This document shows, in pieces, positions 1 to 10,236 of a stretch of DNA of 64,000 nt (position 1 is its first letter; each line of letters starts with the position of its first letter). The translations under genes were made by a program, and so were the position numbers. Location: NCBI GenBank assembly GCA_947258715.1, contig CAMYJH010000012.1, positions 62,001 through 126,000 on the forward strand, given 5' to 3'. The notes under the pieces are model-generated. The model was given only the letters and a program-made list of their open reading frames with translations, was not told where the DNA came from and did not search any database. The DNA is from an uncultured Gammaproteobacteria bacterium (GTDB lineage: Bacteria; Pseudomonadota; Gammaproteobacteria; HK1).

Positions 1-236
1 GCCAGAAGGTTGCGTGACTCGGCGAGCCACTGGTCGTGGCCGGAGGCCACCAGCCGTGCGCGTTCCTGCACCTCGAATCGGGCGAGCTCAGCCTGGCGCA
101 GGCCAGACTTGTGAATTGAAAAAGCCTGAATCAGCGCCAGGGTGCCGAGCACCGTCAGCACCAGCAAAGAGAGTAAGAAGCGCTGGCTCAGCAGGCGCCG
201 CCGGGTTCCAGGCGTCGGCCGGGCAAGACCTTCCAC
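1..236 (-). CDS. N-terminus of a membrane-anchored sensor protein (partial, runs off left edge)
   Basis: The minus-strand frame opens at a GTG (236-234) with GGAG five bases upstream and an in-frame TGA just before it, and stays open to the window edge (78 residues). It has a basic N-terminus, one hydrophobic segment at about residues 19-39, then a hydrophilic helix with a DQWLAESRNLL-type stretch, as seen at the start of periplasmic Cache-type sensor regions of GGDEF proteins and histidine kinases. The output domain lies outside the window, so the class is inferred from the membrane topology and this short motif only. Confidence 0.55.
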   Translation of the reverse strand, partial: MEGLARPTPGTRRRLLSQRFLLSLLVLTVLGTLALIQAFSIHKSGLRQAELARFEVQERARLVASGHDQWLAESRNLL

Positions 237-368
237 GGGGACTCCAGTTCATGGGATTGAACTAAATATAGTCTCTTGACTGGGTAGGGGCGGATAGGCG
301 TGGGGAGGGCCGGCTGCGCGGACCCCAGCGGGACATACGGTTACCGGCCCAAGTAGCCACGACCGGTG

Positions 369-965
369 CTACGATTCGGCGGCGAACGGCGGTGTTTCGC
401 CGGCTGGCATCGGCACCTTGAATGCGTTCAGAAGCATGGACACCAGGGTGTAGTAGCCGAGCAGGCTAACGAGCTCCACCGTACCCGAATCGCCGAGCAA
501 AGCCACCACCTCTCGGTACGTCTCATCGCTGACCTGATGATTCGCCATGAGCTCGATGGCGAACCGGTGCACGGCGATTTCCTCTGCAGCGCTCGCGCTC
601 GGCAAGACCCCGTCTTTAAGCGCCGTAATCGTCTCATCGCCGAGGCCGACGGCTCGGGCAATGCGGCTGTGGGCCCACCACTCGTAATCGGCCCGCCAGC
701 GGGCTGCCACGGTGAGGATTGCCAGCTCCCTCATCTTGGGAGGTAAACGGCACTCGTAGCGGATGGCCTCGCCCAGACGCTGGGCAGGCTGGCCAATGTT
801 CGGTGCGTGCAGCCAGGCGTTGAACGGTCCGCGCAATCCTCCTCCGTCGAGGAGAAAATCCTCGAGTGGTCTTCCTCGGGAGCGTTTACCCGTGGTTATG
901 GCGTCGAAGAGCGCGCGCTGCTCGCTGTCGAGCTTCGAAGGGGCAAGAGCTTTGAGTCGGCCCAT
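369..965 (-). CDS. carboxymuconolactone decarboxylase (CMD/AhpD-fold) family protein
   Basis: A 198-residue protein with the CMD-family core: the ILTVAARWRADYEWWAH helix (about 85-102) followed by a second helix pair ending LVSLLGYYTLVSMLLNAF (about 166-183). The AhpD CxxC pair is absent, so a thioredoxin-like peroxidase role is unlikely; it matches the cysteine-free subfamily annotated as 4-carboxymuconolactone decarboxylase-like, whose substrates are mostly unknown. Its ATG overlaps the stop codon of the upstream SDR gene (TAATG), so the two are translationally coupled and probably act in one catabolic pathway. Family assignment is firm; reaction is not known. Confidence 0.85.
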   Translation of the reverse strand: MGRLKALAPSKLDSEQRALFDAITTGKRSRGRPLEDFLLDGGGLRGPFNAWLHAPNIGQPAQRLGEAIRYECRLPPKMRELAILTVAARWRADYEWWAHSRIARAVGLGDETITALKDGVLPSASAAEEIAVHRFAIELMANHQVSDETYREVVALLGDSGTVELVSLLGYYTLVSMLLNAFKVPMPAGETPPFAAES

Positions 966-1756
966 TAGCCAATCCTCGCACTCAGGCCACCGTCTACGGC
1001 AAGCAGCACACCTGTAATGTACCTTGCCTCGTCCGAGGCAAGGAAAAGCGCTGCCGCCGCCACGTCCCAGGCGGTTCCCATCTTTCCCAGGGGCACTTGG
1101 GCGTCGCGTTCGTCGCGCACCGTTTGTCGGGCGACGTTGCGTTCACGGGCGCGGCGCTCGATGGCCATAGGCGTGTCCATGAGCCCGGGAAGGATTGCGT
1201 TCACACGCAAGCCGTAGGCAGCATTTTCTATCGCCATATTCTGGGTCATGGCGTTTATTCCCGCCTTGGCGGTTTTGTAGGCCAAAGTCTGGCGCGAGCA
1301 GACCGAAGAAGTCGATGAAGTATTGGTGATCACACCGAGTCCTTGTTGCCGCATGATCGGAAGCACGTGCTTGCAGCTCAGAAACGCGCTCTTGAGATTG
1401 ACGTCCATGAGCGCGAGCCAAGTCTCTTCTTCGAGCTCGGTTGTCGCCGCGTCCCCTTCGGAACGACCGACATTGTTGTGAAGCACGTCGATACGTCCAT
1501 AGCGCGACAGGCACTCTTTGGCCATGGACTCGCAGTCCGGCTCATTGGTCACATCCGCGGCCAGCGCGGCAGCGCTGTTACCTTCTCCGTCGATGACTTT
1601 CACCGTCTCTTCGGCGGATTCGAGATCCCGGTCCACCACCAGCACCGTGGCGCCTTCCCGTGCGAAGCGAATGGCCGTGGCCCGGCCGTTGCCGATGGTT
1701 TCACCTTTGGTCTGGCCGCCGCCGATGACGACGGCCACCTTGTCCTTGAGCCGCAT
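965..1756 (-). CDS. short-chain dehydrogenase/reductase (SDR) family oxidoreductase
   Basis: A 263-residue classical SDR that should oxidise or reduce an alcohol/ketone pair with NAD(P). Visible are a glycine-rich nucleotide-binding loop near residues 11-23 (GGGQTKGETIGNG, slightly longer than the usual TGxxxGxG), the acidic residues VVDRD after beta-2 suggesting NAD preference, the HNNVG version of the NNAG motif, a catalytic Ser in NTSSTSS and Tyr/Lys in AYKTAKAG, and the C-terminal TGVLLAVDGG. The ATG is preceded by AGGAGG. It overlaps the following CMD-family gene by one base. Substrate unknown. Confidence 0.9.
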   Translation of the reverse strand: MRLKDKVAVVIGGGQTKGETIGNGRATAIRFAREGATVLVVDRDLESAEETVKVIDGEGNSAAALAADVTNEPDCESMAKECLSRYGRIDVLHNNVGRSEGDAATTELEEETWLALMDVNLKSAFLSCKHVLPIMRQQGLGVITNTSSTSSVCSRQTLAYKTAKAGINAMTQNMAIENAAYGLRVNAILPGLMDTPMAIERRARERNVARQTVRDERDAQVPLGKMGTAWDVAAAALFLASDEARYITGVLLAVDGGLSARIG

Positions 1757-1821
1757 GGACGCCTCCTGTCTGACTGCGATTGGAGAATTCAGCCGGCCCC
1801 CTAAATTCGGAGCGATTTATT

Positions 1822-2016
1822 CGTGACGCGTGACGCGCGACGCGTTACGCGAAAGAGTTGACGCGTGGCGGGTTACGCGTGACACGAAAAAAGATAAGTT
1901 GATTTGACACGCGCTCGCAGTCCGTTACGCTCGTTGCATCACGCATCACGCATCACGCATCACGCATCACGCATCACGCATCACGCATCACGCATCACGC
2001 ATCACGCATCACGCAT
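1822..2016. repeat. inverted heptamer-array element, copy A
   Basis: Composite repeat. Left arm 1822-1886 is a run of degenerate 7-mers (GCGTGAC, GCGCGAC, GCGTTAC, GCGTGGC and similar). Next come TTGACA (1904-1909), a 16-bp spacer and TACGCT (1926-1931). The right arm 1936-2016 is a perfect array of GCATCAC, 11 full copies plus four bases. The right arm read on the minus strand is GCGTGAT, so the arms are the same heptamer family in opposite orientation and could fold into a long imperfect hairpin. The array runs into the slipin gene and supplies its last codon (GCG) and TGA stop. Copy B is at 53548-53752. Confidence 0.9.
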
Positions 2017-2773
2017 TCTTCTGCTTCTCCATCATGTCCTTGAACGCTGTTATCAGGTCGATGGGAATCGGAAAAAGGATGGTGGAGCTTTTCTCGGTCG
2101 AGATATCAATCATGGATTGCAGATAGCGAAGAGTCAGCGCCTGCGGCTGCTGAGACAGCACCTTGGCTGCCTGCATGAGCTTTTCGGAAGCCTGCAGCTC
2201 GCCTTCAGCCGCGATGATCTTGGCGCGCCGCGCCCGCTCCGCTTCCGCCTGCCTGGCGATGGCGCGAATCATGGATTCATTGAGGTCCACGTGCTTGATT
2301 TCCACCGTGGAGACCTTAATGCCCCAGGTGTCCGTGTGCTTGTCGAGAATATCCTGGAGATCGGCGTTGAGCTTTTCCCGCTCGGACAGCATCTCGTCCA
2401 GATCGTGCTGGCCCAGCACCGACCTGAGGGTCGTCTGGGCAAGCTGACTGGTGGCGGCGAAAAAGTCTTCCACCTGCAATATGGCTTTCTCCGCATCGAG
2501 CACGCGGAAGTACACTACCGCGTTCACCTTGACTGAAACGTTGTCGTGGGAAATCACGTCCTGGGTAGGAACATCCAGCACCCGTGTACGCAAATCCACC
2601 CGCACCATCTGTTGAATACCGGGGATCAGGAAGCGAATCCCGGGTCCGGTTACTTTCTGGAAACGTCCGAGGAAAAAGACCACGCCACGCTCGTACTCGC
2701 GGAAAATGAAGACGACGTAGTAGGCGAGCGTAAGTAGCAGAAAAACGGCGATGCCGTAGGCGATTAAGTTCAT
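2009..2773 (-). CDS. slipin/stomatin-like SPFH (band 7) membrane protein
   Basis: One N-terminal hydrophobic segment (about residues 3-22) is followed by the SPFH/band 7 domain ([15 protein letters not shown] start, [15 protein letters not shown] strand, about 25-180) and a charged coiled-coil tail rich in Ala, Glu and Arg. Slipins assemble as membrane rings and are partners or substrates of NfeD-type proteases. The start chosen is the ATG at 2773, with GAGGAGA upstream and only one base after the stop of the nfeD-like gene; an upstream in-frame ATG at 2800 would lie inside nfeD. The C-terminus is odd: the final Ala codon and TGA stop are part of the GCGTGAT heptamer array, so the tail may have been altered by the repeat. 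Confidence 0.92.
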   Translation of the reverse strand: MNLIAYGIAVFLLLTLAYYVVFIFREYERGVVFFLGRFQKVTGPGIRFLIPGIQQMVRVDLRTRVLDVPTQDVISHDNVSVKVNAVVYFRVLDAEKAILQVEDFFAATSQLAQTTLRSVLGQHDLDEMLSEREKLNADLQDILDKHTDTWGIKVSTVEIKHVDLNESMIRAIARQAEAERARRAKIIAAEGELQASEKLMQAAKVLSQQPQALTLRYLQSMIDISTEKSSTILFPIPIDLITAFKDMMEKQKNA

Positions 2774-2774
2774 C

Positions 2775-4148
2775 TCACGTCTCCTCTTCCATGGGCTCAA
2801 CCTCGAGAATTAGACCATGGATATTCTTGATGCGCAGTTTTTGCCCAGTTTTAACCGGCTGCTGCGTACGCGCGGACCAGATCTCGCTGTGAGCTCGCAC
2901 CTTGCCGGACTCGTCAAAGTTCTCCAACGCTTCGGCCATCGCCCCGATCATTTCTTCCTGTCCGCTTACCACTGGCCTGCGGCGCTGGCGAAGCGCAATC
3001 ATGATGGTAGCGCTAAAGAGCACACCGGCCGCGAGGCCGACGCTGATCACCAGCGGCATCGAGACCTGGTATCCCTCCACGTCGGTGTCGAACAATATGA
3101 TCGACCCGACAATGAACGCGACCACGCCTGCAACCCCTATGGCACCGAATGTCGGTGTCACCAGCTCGGTGACCATGAGCGCGATGCCCAGCAGGATCAG
3201 TGCCGCTCCGGCATAGTTCACCGGCAACACCTGGAACGCGTATAGCGCGAGCAACAATGAGATTGCCCCGACGAGACCCGGGATCATGGCGCCGGGATTA
3301 TAAAGCTCAAACAGTAACCCGTAGACTCCGAGCAGCATTAGCAGATAGGCGACATTTGGATTGGTGATTACGGCAAGAAACTTTGTGCGCCAGTCGGGTT
3401 CTACCGTCACCACTGTCCAACCTTCAGAATCAAGAATGCGCTCGCCACTTTGCACTTTGACCGTGCGCCCATCGAGCTGAGTCAAAAGCGATTCCATGTC
3501 GTCCGCCATGAGATCGATGACGTTTTGCTCCAGCGCCGCTTCGGCGGTGAGACTTTCTCCCGACCGCACTGCTTTTTCCGCCCAGTCGGCGTTCCTGCCT
3601 CTAAGATCCGCGAGGGATCGGATGTAGGCCACAGCGTCGTTGATTATCTTGCGCTGCATCGCGCCTTGCGGGGAAGCGGGCGCGTCTTTTCCTTTTTCCG
3701 CCTCATCATCCTCGCTAGTCGGTTTTTTCTCTTTTTCGTCACCCGGCATCGCGCCCGGCCCGATTGGAACAGGAGTCGCGGCGCCGACATTCGTGGCCGG
3801 CGCCATGACCGCCACATGGCTTGCGTAGAGGATGTAAGTTCCCGCACTCGCCGCACGCGCGCCGCTCGGCGCCACGTAGGTGATCACGGGAATAGGCGAG
3901 CTGAGTATGGCCTTGATGATGTCGCGCATAGAGGAATCCAGCCCTCCGGGCGTGTCCATCTTAAGGATGACGGCCTTGGCGCCATCCATCGAGGCCTTTT
4001 CGATGTTTCGCTGGATGAAGTCGCTTATCGCAGGGCCGATAGCGCCCTTGAACTCGAGCATGACCGCGTCCGCGCGCTCGGCTTCCTGGCCGACGATGTG
4101 CGCGCTGAACAAAAACAATCCGAATAAAGCGATAGCGGCGTATCTCAT
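2775..4148 (-). CDS. NfeD-family membrane-bound serine protease (stomatin-specific protease type)
   Basis: A 457-residue long-form NfeD protein. It has an N-terminal signal peptide (about 1-20), a ClpP/SppA-like protease domain with substrate-binding DTPGGLDSS (about 65-73) and the catalytic serine in [12 protein letters not shown] (about 100-111), a charged low-complexity Glu/Lys insert, four to five membrane segments (about 250-370), and a C-terminal OB-fold NfeD domain. Family members cleave the hydrophobic tail of the partner stomatin/slipin. The slipin gene follows after a single base, supporting a two-gene membrane quality-control or microdomain operon. Confidence 0.93.
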   Translation of the reverse strand: MRYAAIALFGLFLFSAHIVGQEAERADAVMLEFKGAIGPAISDFIQRNIEKASMDGAKAVILKMDTPGGLDSSMRDIIKAILSSPIPVITYVAPSGARAASAGTYILYASHVAVMAPATNVGAATPVPIGPGAMPGDEKEKKPTSEDDEAEKGKDAPASPQGAMQRKIINDAVAYIRSLADLRGRNADWAEKAVRSGESLTAEAALEQNVIDLMADDMESLLTQLDGRTVKVQSGERILDSEGWTVVTVEPDWRTKFLAVITNPNVAYLLMLLGVYGLLFELYNPGAMIPGLVGAISLLLALYAFQVLPVNYAGAALILLGIALMVTELVTPTFGAIGVAGVVAFIVGSIILFDTDVEGYQVSMPLVISVGLAAGVLFSATIMIALRQRRRPVVSGQEEMIGAMAEALENFDESGKVRAHSEIWSARTQQPVKTGQKLRIKNIHGLILEVEPMEEET

Positions 4149-4519
4149 GGCGGTGGGGAAACAACCATACCGAAATCGATGATACGCCCAATCAATGCAC
4201 AGGTCAGGACTTCCAATGGGGTCGTAGAGCGAGTCCCGACAGAGCCTGAAACCGTTCGTGCGCTGGAAAAATCCGATTCCCAGCCGAATTCCCTCCCAGC
4301 GGGTGAGCCTGGAGAAATCAGACGAAGGCCTTCGGGGACGGCGCTTCTAAGCGCCAACTAGCGGTGGCTCGCTCGGCCGCTGTCCTAAAAAGCCGGAAAG
4401 TGTTAAAATTCTCTAGTCGCCGCCAAAACTCTCGCGTTAGAAACCAGTGTCCTTTACCAGGCCCTTGCGTTTCGACAGCCTGGTGACCGAATTTACCCGT
4501 CTTTGCAGGAGACACTGGA
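4149..4519. other. gene-free leader region between nfeD (divergent) and the RNA-binding protein gene
   Basis: No coding frame here has recognisable homology. Divergent promoters for the nfeD/slipin pair and the RRM gene must lie here, and the roughly 100 AT-richer bases before 4520 probably form the RRM mRNA leader. The RRM gene is preceded by AGGAGA at 4507-4512. No clear -35/-10 pair is claimed. Confidence 0.4.
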
Positions 4520-4810
4520 ATGCAGCAAAACAAGCTATTCGTCGGCAATCTTGCCTTCTCCGCCACCCAGGCCGACGTGGAGGCGCTTTTCTCGGATTAC
4601 GGAGAGCTGAACGAAGTTCGGCTGATTACAGACCGCGACAGCGGTCAGTCTCGCGGCTTTGCTTTCGTGACTTTTAGCGCGCAGAAAGACGCTGAATCGG
4701 CTCTGGAAATGAACGGCAAGTTGGTGAACGGCCGCAGTTTGGTGGTCAACATTGCCAAGGAAAAAAGCAAGGGTCGTCCGGGCAGAGGCGGTGGTGGTAG
4801 GCGCTACTGA
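4520..4810 (+). CDS. RNA recognition motif (RRM) RNA-binding protein
   Basis: A 96-residue single-RRM protein. RNP2 is LFVGNL (6-11) and RNP1 is RGFAFVTF (about 45-52), followed by a short Arg/Gly-rich tail (GRPGRGGGGRRY). This is the standard bacterial cold-inducible RNA-binding protein architecture: it binds single-stranded RNA and probably acts as an RNA chaperone. AGGAG precedes the ATG by about eight bases. It appears monocistronic; a weak hairpin (GGCTTG/CAAGCC, 4820-4841) follows. Confidence 0.95.
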   Translation: MQQNKLFVGNLAFSATQADVEALFSDYGELNEVRLITDRDSGQSRGFAFVTFSAQKDAESALEMNGKLVNGRSLVVNIAKEKSKGRPGRGGGGRRY

Positions 4811-4872
4811 TATGTTTCTGGCTTGAATTCTCCACCAAGCCTTTCCATTTTCGGGAATGTTCAGGTTAAAAA

Positions 4873-5172
4873 ATGAATCTTAGTCGAAAAAAGTCCTCAT
4901 CAGTTGACGAAAACGAAATCCTCTTTCCTTTGCTCGAATGCTGGAATCCCATGACGAATGTGGCAACCATCGCGGCACAAGTGGGCGGAAGACGCGTACT
5001 TTGCAGAATTTCTCACGACGTGCTGAAAAAGAAGTTTCGCGCCTCGGCGACTGAGCCGATGTCGGCGATCGCGACCAACCGGAAGGTGATCCAAACTGCG
5101 GCCAGAGCGCTGATTGAGAGGAAGGCCTTCGAGGCAGACGGCAATATAGTCATCCGGCAAAAAGACCTCTGA
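4873..5172 (+). CDS. DUF1488 family protein
   Basis: A 99-residue protein with the DUF1488 layout: an ECWNPMTNVATIAAQVGGRRVLCRIS strand-rich half, then a helix pair (HDVLKKKF and AIATNRKVIQTAARALIERKA) and a terminal strand ending DGNIVIRQKDL. It is usually a stand-alone small gene of unknown function in Proteobacteria. Compared with the roughly 85-residue norm it has a short Ser/Lys-rich N-terminal extension (1-15). No catalytic residues are evident. The family match is by overall pattern. Confidence 0.7.
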   Translation: MNLSRKKSSSVDENEILFPLLECWNPMTNVATIAAQVGGRRVLCRISHDVLKKKFRASATEPMSAIATNRKVIQTAARALIERKAFEADGNIVIRQKDL

Positions 5173-5227
5173 AGTCGAATAAATCGCGGCGGTTGATTTC
5201 GCCTGCAGATACTATTCCTAGGATTAC

Positions 5228-6211
<984 letters not shown>

Positions 6212-6249
6212 TCTTGCCTTCCTCTCAGTTGACTGCCTTCGAACGATGC

Positions 6250-7161
6250 CTAGTTATCGTCCACCCGCGGCGGCATGGTGAGAAAATTGCCCATGACGTG
6301 CCAGAAACGCCGCCGGTTGACGCCCAATGGGGCAACGTGCGCCTGACCGGGAAGAATAACGAACTGTTTGTCCTTGTTCGGCAGCGCCTTGAAAAAGGCG
6401 AGCAGATCTTTCTCCGTAGCGATGCCGTCGTGCTCACCGCGAATAATCTGGACCGGGCAATCGATTTCTTCCGGATTGACCAGCGGAAGATGCGCACACA
6501 TGTCGAGATAAGTGCCTGTTGGCACGGTGTCGCCGTAGGCGAGTTCGGACTCCGCCAATACGTCCGGCACAAAGGCTTCAGATAAGCCGGGCTTGTCGCG
6601 GTTGAAAATGCTGTGGAAGAAAGCGACGTCGATCTTACGCACGTTGCTGGAACGCCACTGGTCCAGTTTCTCCCGGCGCTTGATCAGCGTCGGTGCGCCT
6701 TCCCCCGTCCAGACGAAAGCGTCGAGTATCAGGTGCGAGGCGCGATCGGGGCACGCTGAGGCGAATGCGGCGGCGCGGAGCGCTCCGGAAGATTGCCCGT
6801 AAAAGGCGAAACGTTTGGTTCCGGTTTCCTTTTCCACAACCTCTGTTCCCGCTTTGAGATCTTCGACGCCGTCGGCGATGCTGGAATTGCCGTCGGTGCG
6901 GCTGGAGCGCCCATAGCCTTCGTGGTCCATGGTCCAAACGTCGAAGCCTCTAGTGGCAAACTCATCCATCAGCGAATAGTCATCGTGGCCGGGAGGATGC
7001 ATATCGAAGCCCGATCGCCCACAAAACGACGAGCCGTGCACCAGAAACAATACCGGCAGCGTTCCTTCGTCCGAATCCGGGGCGTCGAGACGCTTGCGAT
7101 AAAGATAAAGCTCAACCTCGCCTTTACGGGCCCAGTATTCGGAGCTTTGGATGTTGCTCAT
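6250..7161 (-). CDS. alpha/beta hydrolase (tandem copy 2)
   Basis: An alpha/beta-hydrolase with oxyanion loop VHGSSFCGR, nucleophile elbow GQSSG, and the acid and histidine in GEHDG and GQAHV, giving a complete Ser-Asp-His triad. It is a close paralogue of the gene at 7203-8147: both share [38 protein letters not shown] and [16 protein letters not shown]. The ATG at 7161 is chosen because AAAGAGAG lies just upstream and it matches the start of the paralogue; a longer frame to 7194 exists. The family hydrolyses ester, thioester or carbon-carbon bonds; the substrate is probably related to the carboxylate imported by the neighbouring transporter (inference). Confidence 0.88.
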   Translation of the reverse strand: MSNIQSSEYWARKGEVELYLYRKRLDAPDSDEGTLPVLFLVHGSSFCGRSGFDMHPPGHDDYSLMDEFATRGFDVWTMDHEGYGRSSRTDGNSSIADGVEDLKAGTEVVEKETGTKRFAFYGQSSGALRAAAFASACPDRASHLILDAFVWTGEGAPTLIKRREKLDQWRSSNVRKIDVAFFHSIFNRDKPGLSEAFVPDVLAESELAYGDTVPTGTYLDMCAHLPLVNPEEIDCPVQIIRGEHDGIATEKDLLAFFKALPNKDKQFVILPGQAHVAPLGVNRRRFWHVMGNFLTMPPRVDDN

Positions 7162-7202
7162 TTTTGACTCTCTTTGAAATGACTCACCGATCACCAGGCG
7201 GA

Positions 7203-8147
7203 TTAAGGTGCACCTTCACCGTCGGCGCGCGCCGGCATGGTGAGAAAGCTGCGCAGCAGGTGGAAAAAGCGCCGGCGGTTCAGCCCCAGATGGGTCGCGT
7301 GCGCCTGCCCCGGCAAGAACACGAACTGCTTGTCTTTGTTCGGAAGAGCGGAGAAAAACGCCAGCAGATCCTCTTCGCTGGCGATGCCGTCAAACTCGCC
7401 GCGGATAATCATCACCGGGCAGTCGATCTTCAACGGATCCACAAGAGGCAGATTCGCGCACATATCGAGATATGTGCCGGTAGGTACGCTGCCGCCGAAG
7501 GGAAGCTCGGCTGCGGCAATTGCTTCGGGTACCGCGGGGTCGTGATAGCCGCTTCCGTCTCGCGTGAACATGCCATGGAAAAATGCCTTGTCTACAGGTC
7601 TGCTGTTGCTTCGCCGCCATTCCGCGAGGCGTTCCTTACGCTTGGCCAGGGTCGGAGAACCGGCGCCTGTCCAGACGAACGCGGCGACCGCAAGCCTCGT
7701 TGCCTTTTTCGGATTTGCGGCTGCAAACGCCGCTGCTCTAATCGCTCCGGATGACTGGCCGTAAAACGCGCAGGCCGTCTCTCCGGTTTCGCTCGCGATC
7801 ACCTCGAATGCGGCCGTGAGGTCCGCGACGCCGGAAGCGATATCGGAATTATTACCGCCGGATCCGGAGCGTCCATAGCCCTCGTGGTCCATGGTCCAGA
7901 CATCGAATCCGTAGCCTGCGAACACGTCCATCATGGAATATCCGGGTCGTCCAGGAACCTGAAGATCGTAGCCGGTGCGCCCGGAAAACGACGAGCCGTG
8001 AACCAGAAACAGAAGCGGCAGGGGCTCTGAGCCGGCGGGCCGTTTACGGTACAGATACAGATCAATTCCGTCTTTCTTCACCCAGTATTCTTCCGCGCGC
8101 ACCTCCGGGATTCCCGCCCTGGAGGTTGGGTCCAACTGCGTGTTCAT
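7203..8147 (-). CDS. alpha/beta hydrolase (tandem copy 1)
   Basis: A 314-residue alpha/beta-hydrolase with oxyanion motif VHGSSFSGR, nucleophile elbow GQSSG, acid in GEFDG and catalytic His in GQAHA. The cap region carries PVDKAFFHGMFTRD. Its ATGA start overlaps the stop of the tctA-like gene, so it is translationally coupled to the transporter. With the adjacent paralogue at 6250-7161 it forms a tandem duplication that has diverged mainly in the cap, suggesting two related substrates or two sequential steps. Exact reaction unknown. Confidence 0.9.
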   Translation of the reverse strand: MNTQLDPTSRAGIPEVRAEEYWVKKDGIDLYLYRKRPAGSEPLPLLFLVHGSSFSGRTGYDLQVPGRPGYSMMDVFAGYGFDVWTMDHEGYGRSGSGGNNSDIASGVADLTAAFEVIASETGETACAFYGQSSGAIRAAAFAAANPKKATRLAVAAFVWTGAGSPTLAKRKERLAEWRRSNSRPVDKAFFHGMFTRDGSGYHDPAVPEAIAAAELPFGGSVPTGTYLDMCANLPLVDPLKIDCPVMIIRGEFDGIASEEDLLAFFSALPNKDKQFVFLPGQAHATHLGLNRRRFFHLLRSFLTMPARADGEGAP

Positions 8148-9670
8148 CGACTTTTTCCGTCTTCAGCGCTATCGGTTGAACGTCGGCGGTGCTGCATGTA
8201 GAGAGACAGAGTTACGCTGAAGACAAGGAGCATCCACAGAACGTTGCCGATGTTTGAAGAGAACAGGACCATGAGATCGCCGTCGGACATCTTTAGCGCG
8301 CGCAGGAAATATTGCTCCAGCAACGGGCCTAGAATCACCCCGATGAGAATGGCCGCGACGTGATAACCGGTCTTGCGCGCGATATATCCGATCACGCCGA
8401 AGGCGAGGGCTAGGTACATGTCGAACATGTACTCACGTGGAACGAAGGAGCCCACCAGGGTAAAAGCAATGACCAGTGGCGCCATGTAGACGGTCGAAAG
8501 CAGCGTCACCCGGGACATGTATCGGGCCAGCGGCAATACCGTGAAGATCATCATGAGGTAGGTCACCGCCATGGCCATGAAGACGCCATAACCGAGCTCC
8601 GGATAATCGGTGAACAGGGCGGGGCCCAAAATCACGCCATGGTATTGCATCACTACCAGCATGATGGCCGCGGTGGCGCCCCCTGGTATACCCAGGATCA
8701 TCAGCGGTATCAGCGTGCCCGACGTCACCCCGTTGTTGGCGGATTCGGGCGCAATGAGCCCCTCCGGATGACCGGTGCCGTAGCGCTCGGGCGTCTTGGA
8801 GTAGGTTCGCGACTGCTGATAGGCGACGAAGGACGCGATGCTTGCGCCGGCTCCCGGAATGACGCCGATGACCAGTCCGATGAGACTGTTCCAGGTGATA
8901 TGCCACCAGCGGAAAACCGCGATGCGCGCTCCTTCCAATGTGGCCGCCCAGCCGCTTTTTCGAATCACGTCCTTACCGTGCTGGGACAGAATTGATTCGC
9001 CCTCAATCATGAGAAATGATTCGGAGACTGCAAACAAACCGACGAGCGCGGGTATCAGCGGCACGCCGTCGTAGAGCTCCAGGAAGCCAAAGGTGCCCCT
9101 GGGCGTGGCGTAGACGTGGTCGGTGCCGATAGCGCCAATCATCAGTCCGAAGAATCCGGCGATGAGTCCCTTCAGGGTATCGCGGGCCGCAATCGTGGCG
9201 ATCAGTGAAATTCCGAACAGCATCACCACGATCATCTCGACGCTGTGCATGTAGAAGCTGACCCGGGCGAGCCACGGCATGGTGAGTAGCGCGACCACGG
9301 TGGTCAGCAAACCCCCCGCGGTTGAGGAGACGAATGAGATGGCAAGCGCCTGTTGCGCCTTTCCGGCCTTGGTCATGGGGTAACCGTCCAGGGGCGTGGC
9401 CGCGGCGCCGGCGGTGCCCGGGATGTTTACCAGGATCGCTGGGATTCCGGCCCCCATGCGCGAGGAGCAGTAAAGCGCCACCATGAAAATCAGCCCCACT
9501 TCCACATCCATAACCAAGGTCAACGGCAGTAAGATGATGATGGTGTTGGCAGCGCTGAAACCGGGAATCGCCCCGACGATCAGCCCCAGGAGGATCGAGG
9601 GGATAATGACCCACCAGTAGCCAATCGTGTGGAAGAACAGCGATGCAAACAGGTCGGGGCTGAATTCCAT
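8144..9670 (-). CDS. tripartite tricarboxylate transporter large permease, TctA family
   Basis: A 508-residue, very hydrophobic protein with about 11-12 membrane segments. It carries the two repeated TctA signatures: GAIPGFSAANTIIILLPLT (about 34-52) and GVIPGAGASIASFVAY (about 269-284), plus the conserved PAILVNIPGTAGAAATPLDG loop. This is the main membrane channel of a TTT secondary transporter, which takes up di- or tricarboxylates or related organic acids with a periplasmic binding protein. The start ATG abuts the tctB stop (TAG-ATG) and the stop overlaps the following hydrolase, so the genes form one operon. Confidence 0.96.
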   Translation of the reverse strand: MEFSPDLFASLFFHTIGYWWVIIPSILLGLIVGAIPGFSAANTIIILLPLTLVMDVEVGLIFMVALYCSSRMGAGIPAILVNIPGTAGAAATPLDGYPMTKAGKAQQALAISFVSSTAGGLLTTVVALLTMPWLARVSFYMHSVEMIVVMLFGISLIATIAARDTLKGLIAGFFGLMIGAIGTDHVYATPRGTFGFLELYDGVPLIPALVGLFAVSESFLMIEGESILSQHGKDVIRKSGWAATLEGARIAVFRWWHITWNSLIGLVIGVIPGAGASIASFVAYQQSRTYSKTPERYGTGHPEGLIAPESANNGVTSGTLIPLMILGIPGGATAAIMLVVMQYHGVILGPALFTDYPELGYGVFMAMAVTYLMMIFTVLPLARYMSRVTLLSTVYMAPLVIAFTLVGSFVPREYMFDMYLALAFGVIGYIARKTGYHVAAILIGVILGPLLEQYFLRALKMSDGDLMVLFSSNIGNVLWMLLVFSVTLSLYMQHRRRSTDSAEDGKSR

Positions 9671-10168
9671 CTAGAAAATGGACCTCATTAAGTTCTCGAA
9701 GGGTCCGCGTGGGAACCGCGTCTCGAAAGCGACAATGAACAAAAGGTAACCGGAAAGCGCCAGGGCGGCCGAGAGAAGGGCGACCAAGCGTTTTCGCCGC
9801 CAGCCGTTGAGGATCAGCATCGCGCCGCACAGGAACACCCACGTAGTGAGGGTGAAACCGCCCCATTTGACCAGGATTACGTAACCCACAGTCATCATCA
9901 GCAGTCCAATGCGCACCGGCAGCAGAGACCTGGGGGCAAGAAGCTCGCCGATCCCCAAATGCGCCTCTCGCCGATACAACGCGACGGCGGTTTTGAGCAT
10001 AAAAACAAGCACCAAAGTGATCAGTATGGTGCCAATGAAAAATGCGCTCACCTGGGCCGTCCAGGGCGAGTTCCAGATGGTCCAGAAGTAATAAAGCGTG
10101 AAAAGGAGCGCCGCGATGGGAATCAGCAGCTCTGAGCCGGCTCCTTTCCTTTTTCTTGGTGTAGGCAT
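9671..10168 (-). CDS. tripartite tricarboxylate transporter small permease, TctB family
   Basis: A 165-residue integral membrane protein with four predicted helices (about 13-30, 37-56, 80-120 as two segments, and 133-155), the usual size and topology of TctB. It starts with a short basic stretch (MPTPRKRKG). It lies directly between the substrate-binding protein and TctA genes, in the standard tctC-tctB-tctA order, and its stop codon is immediately followed by the tctA ATG. Confidence 0.9.
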   Translation of the reverse strand: MPTPRKRKGAGSELLIPIAALLFTLYYFWTIWNSPWTAQVSAFFIGTILITLVLVFMLKTAVALYRREAHLGIGELLAPRSLLPVRIGLLMMTVGYVILVKWGGFTLTTWVFLCGAMLILNGWRRKRLVALLSAALALSGYLLFIVAFETRFPRGPFENLMRSIF

Positions 10169-10236
10169 AGGAACGTGACTTCTCTCGACGGCCCGAAACC
10201 GGACCGCAATAATCGCACCATCAGACGCAGAGACGG

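Noticed and set aside
369..965. AhpD-type peroxidase
   Set aside because: The catalytic CxxC is absent, so only the broad CMD family is claimed.
1936..2016. Tandem array as a CRISPR
   Set aside because: The unit is 7 bp with no spacers and no cas genes nearby; the same holds for 53662-53752.
1904..2536. Long plus-strand frame with HHASRIT repeats as a protein
   Set aside because: The repeat is the 7-bp array read in frame and the rest is antisense to the slipin gene; no domain is present.
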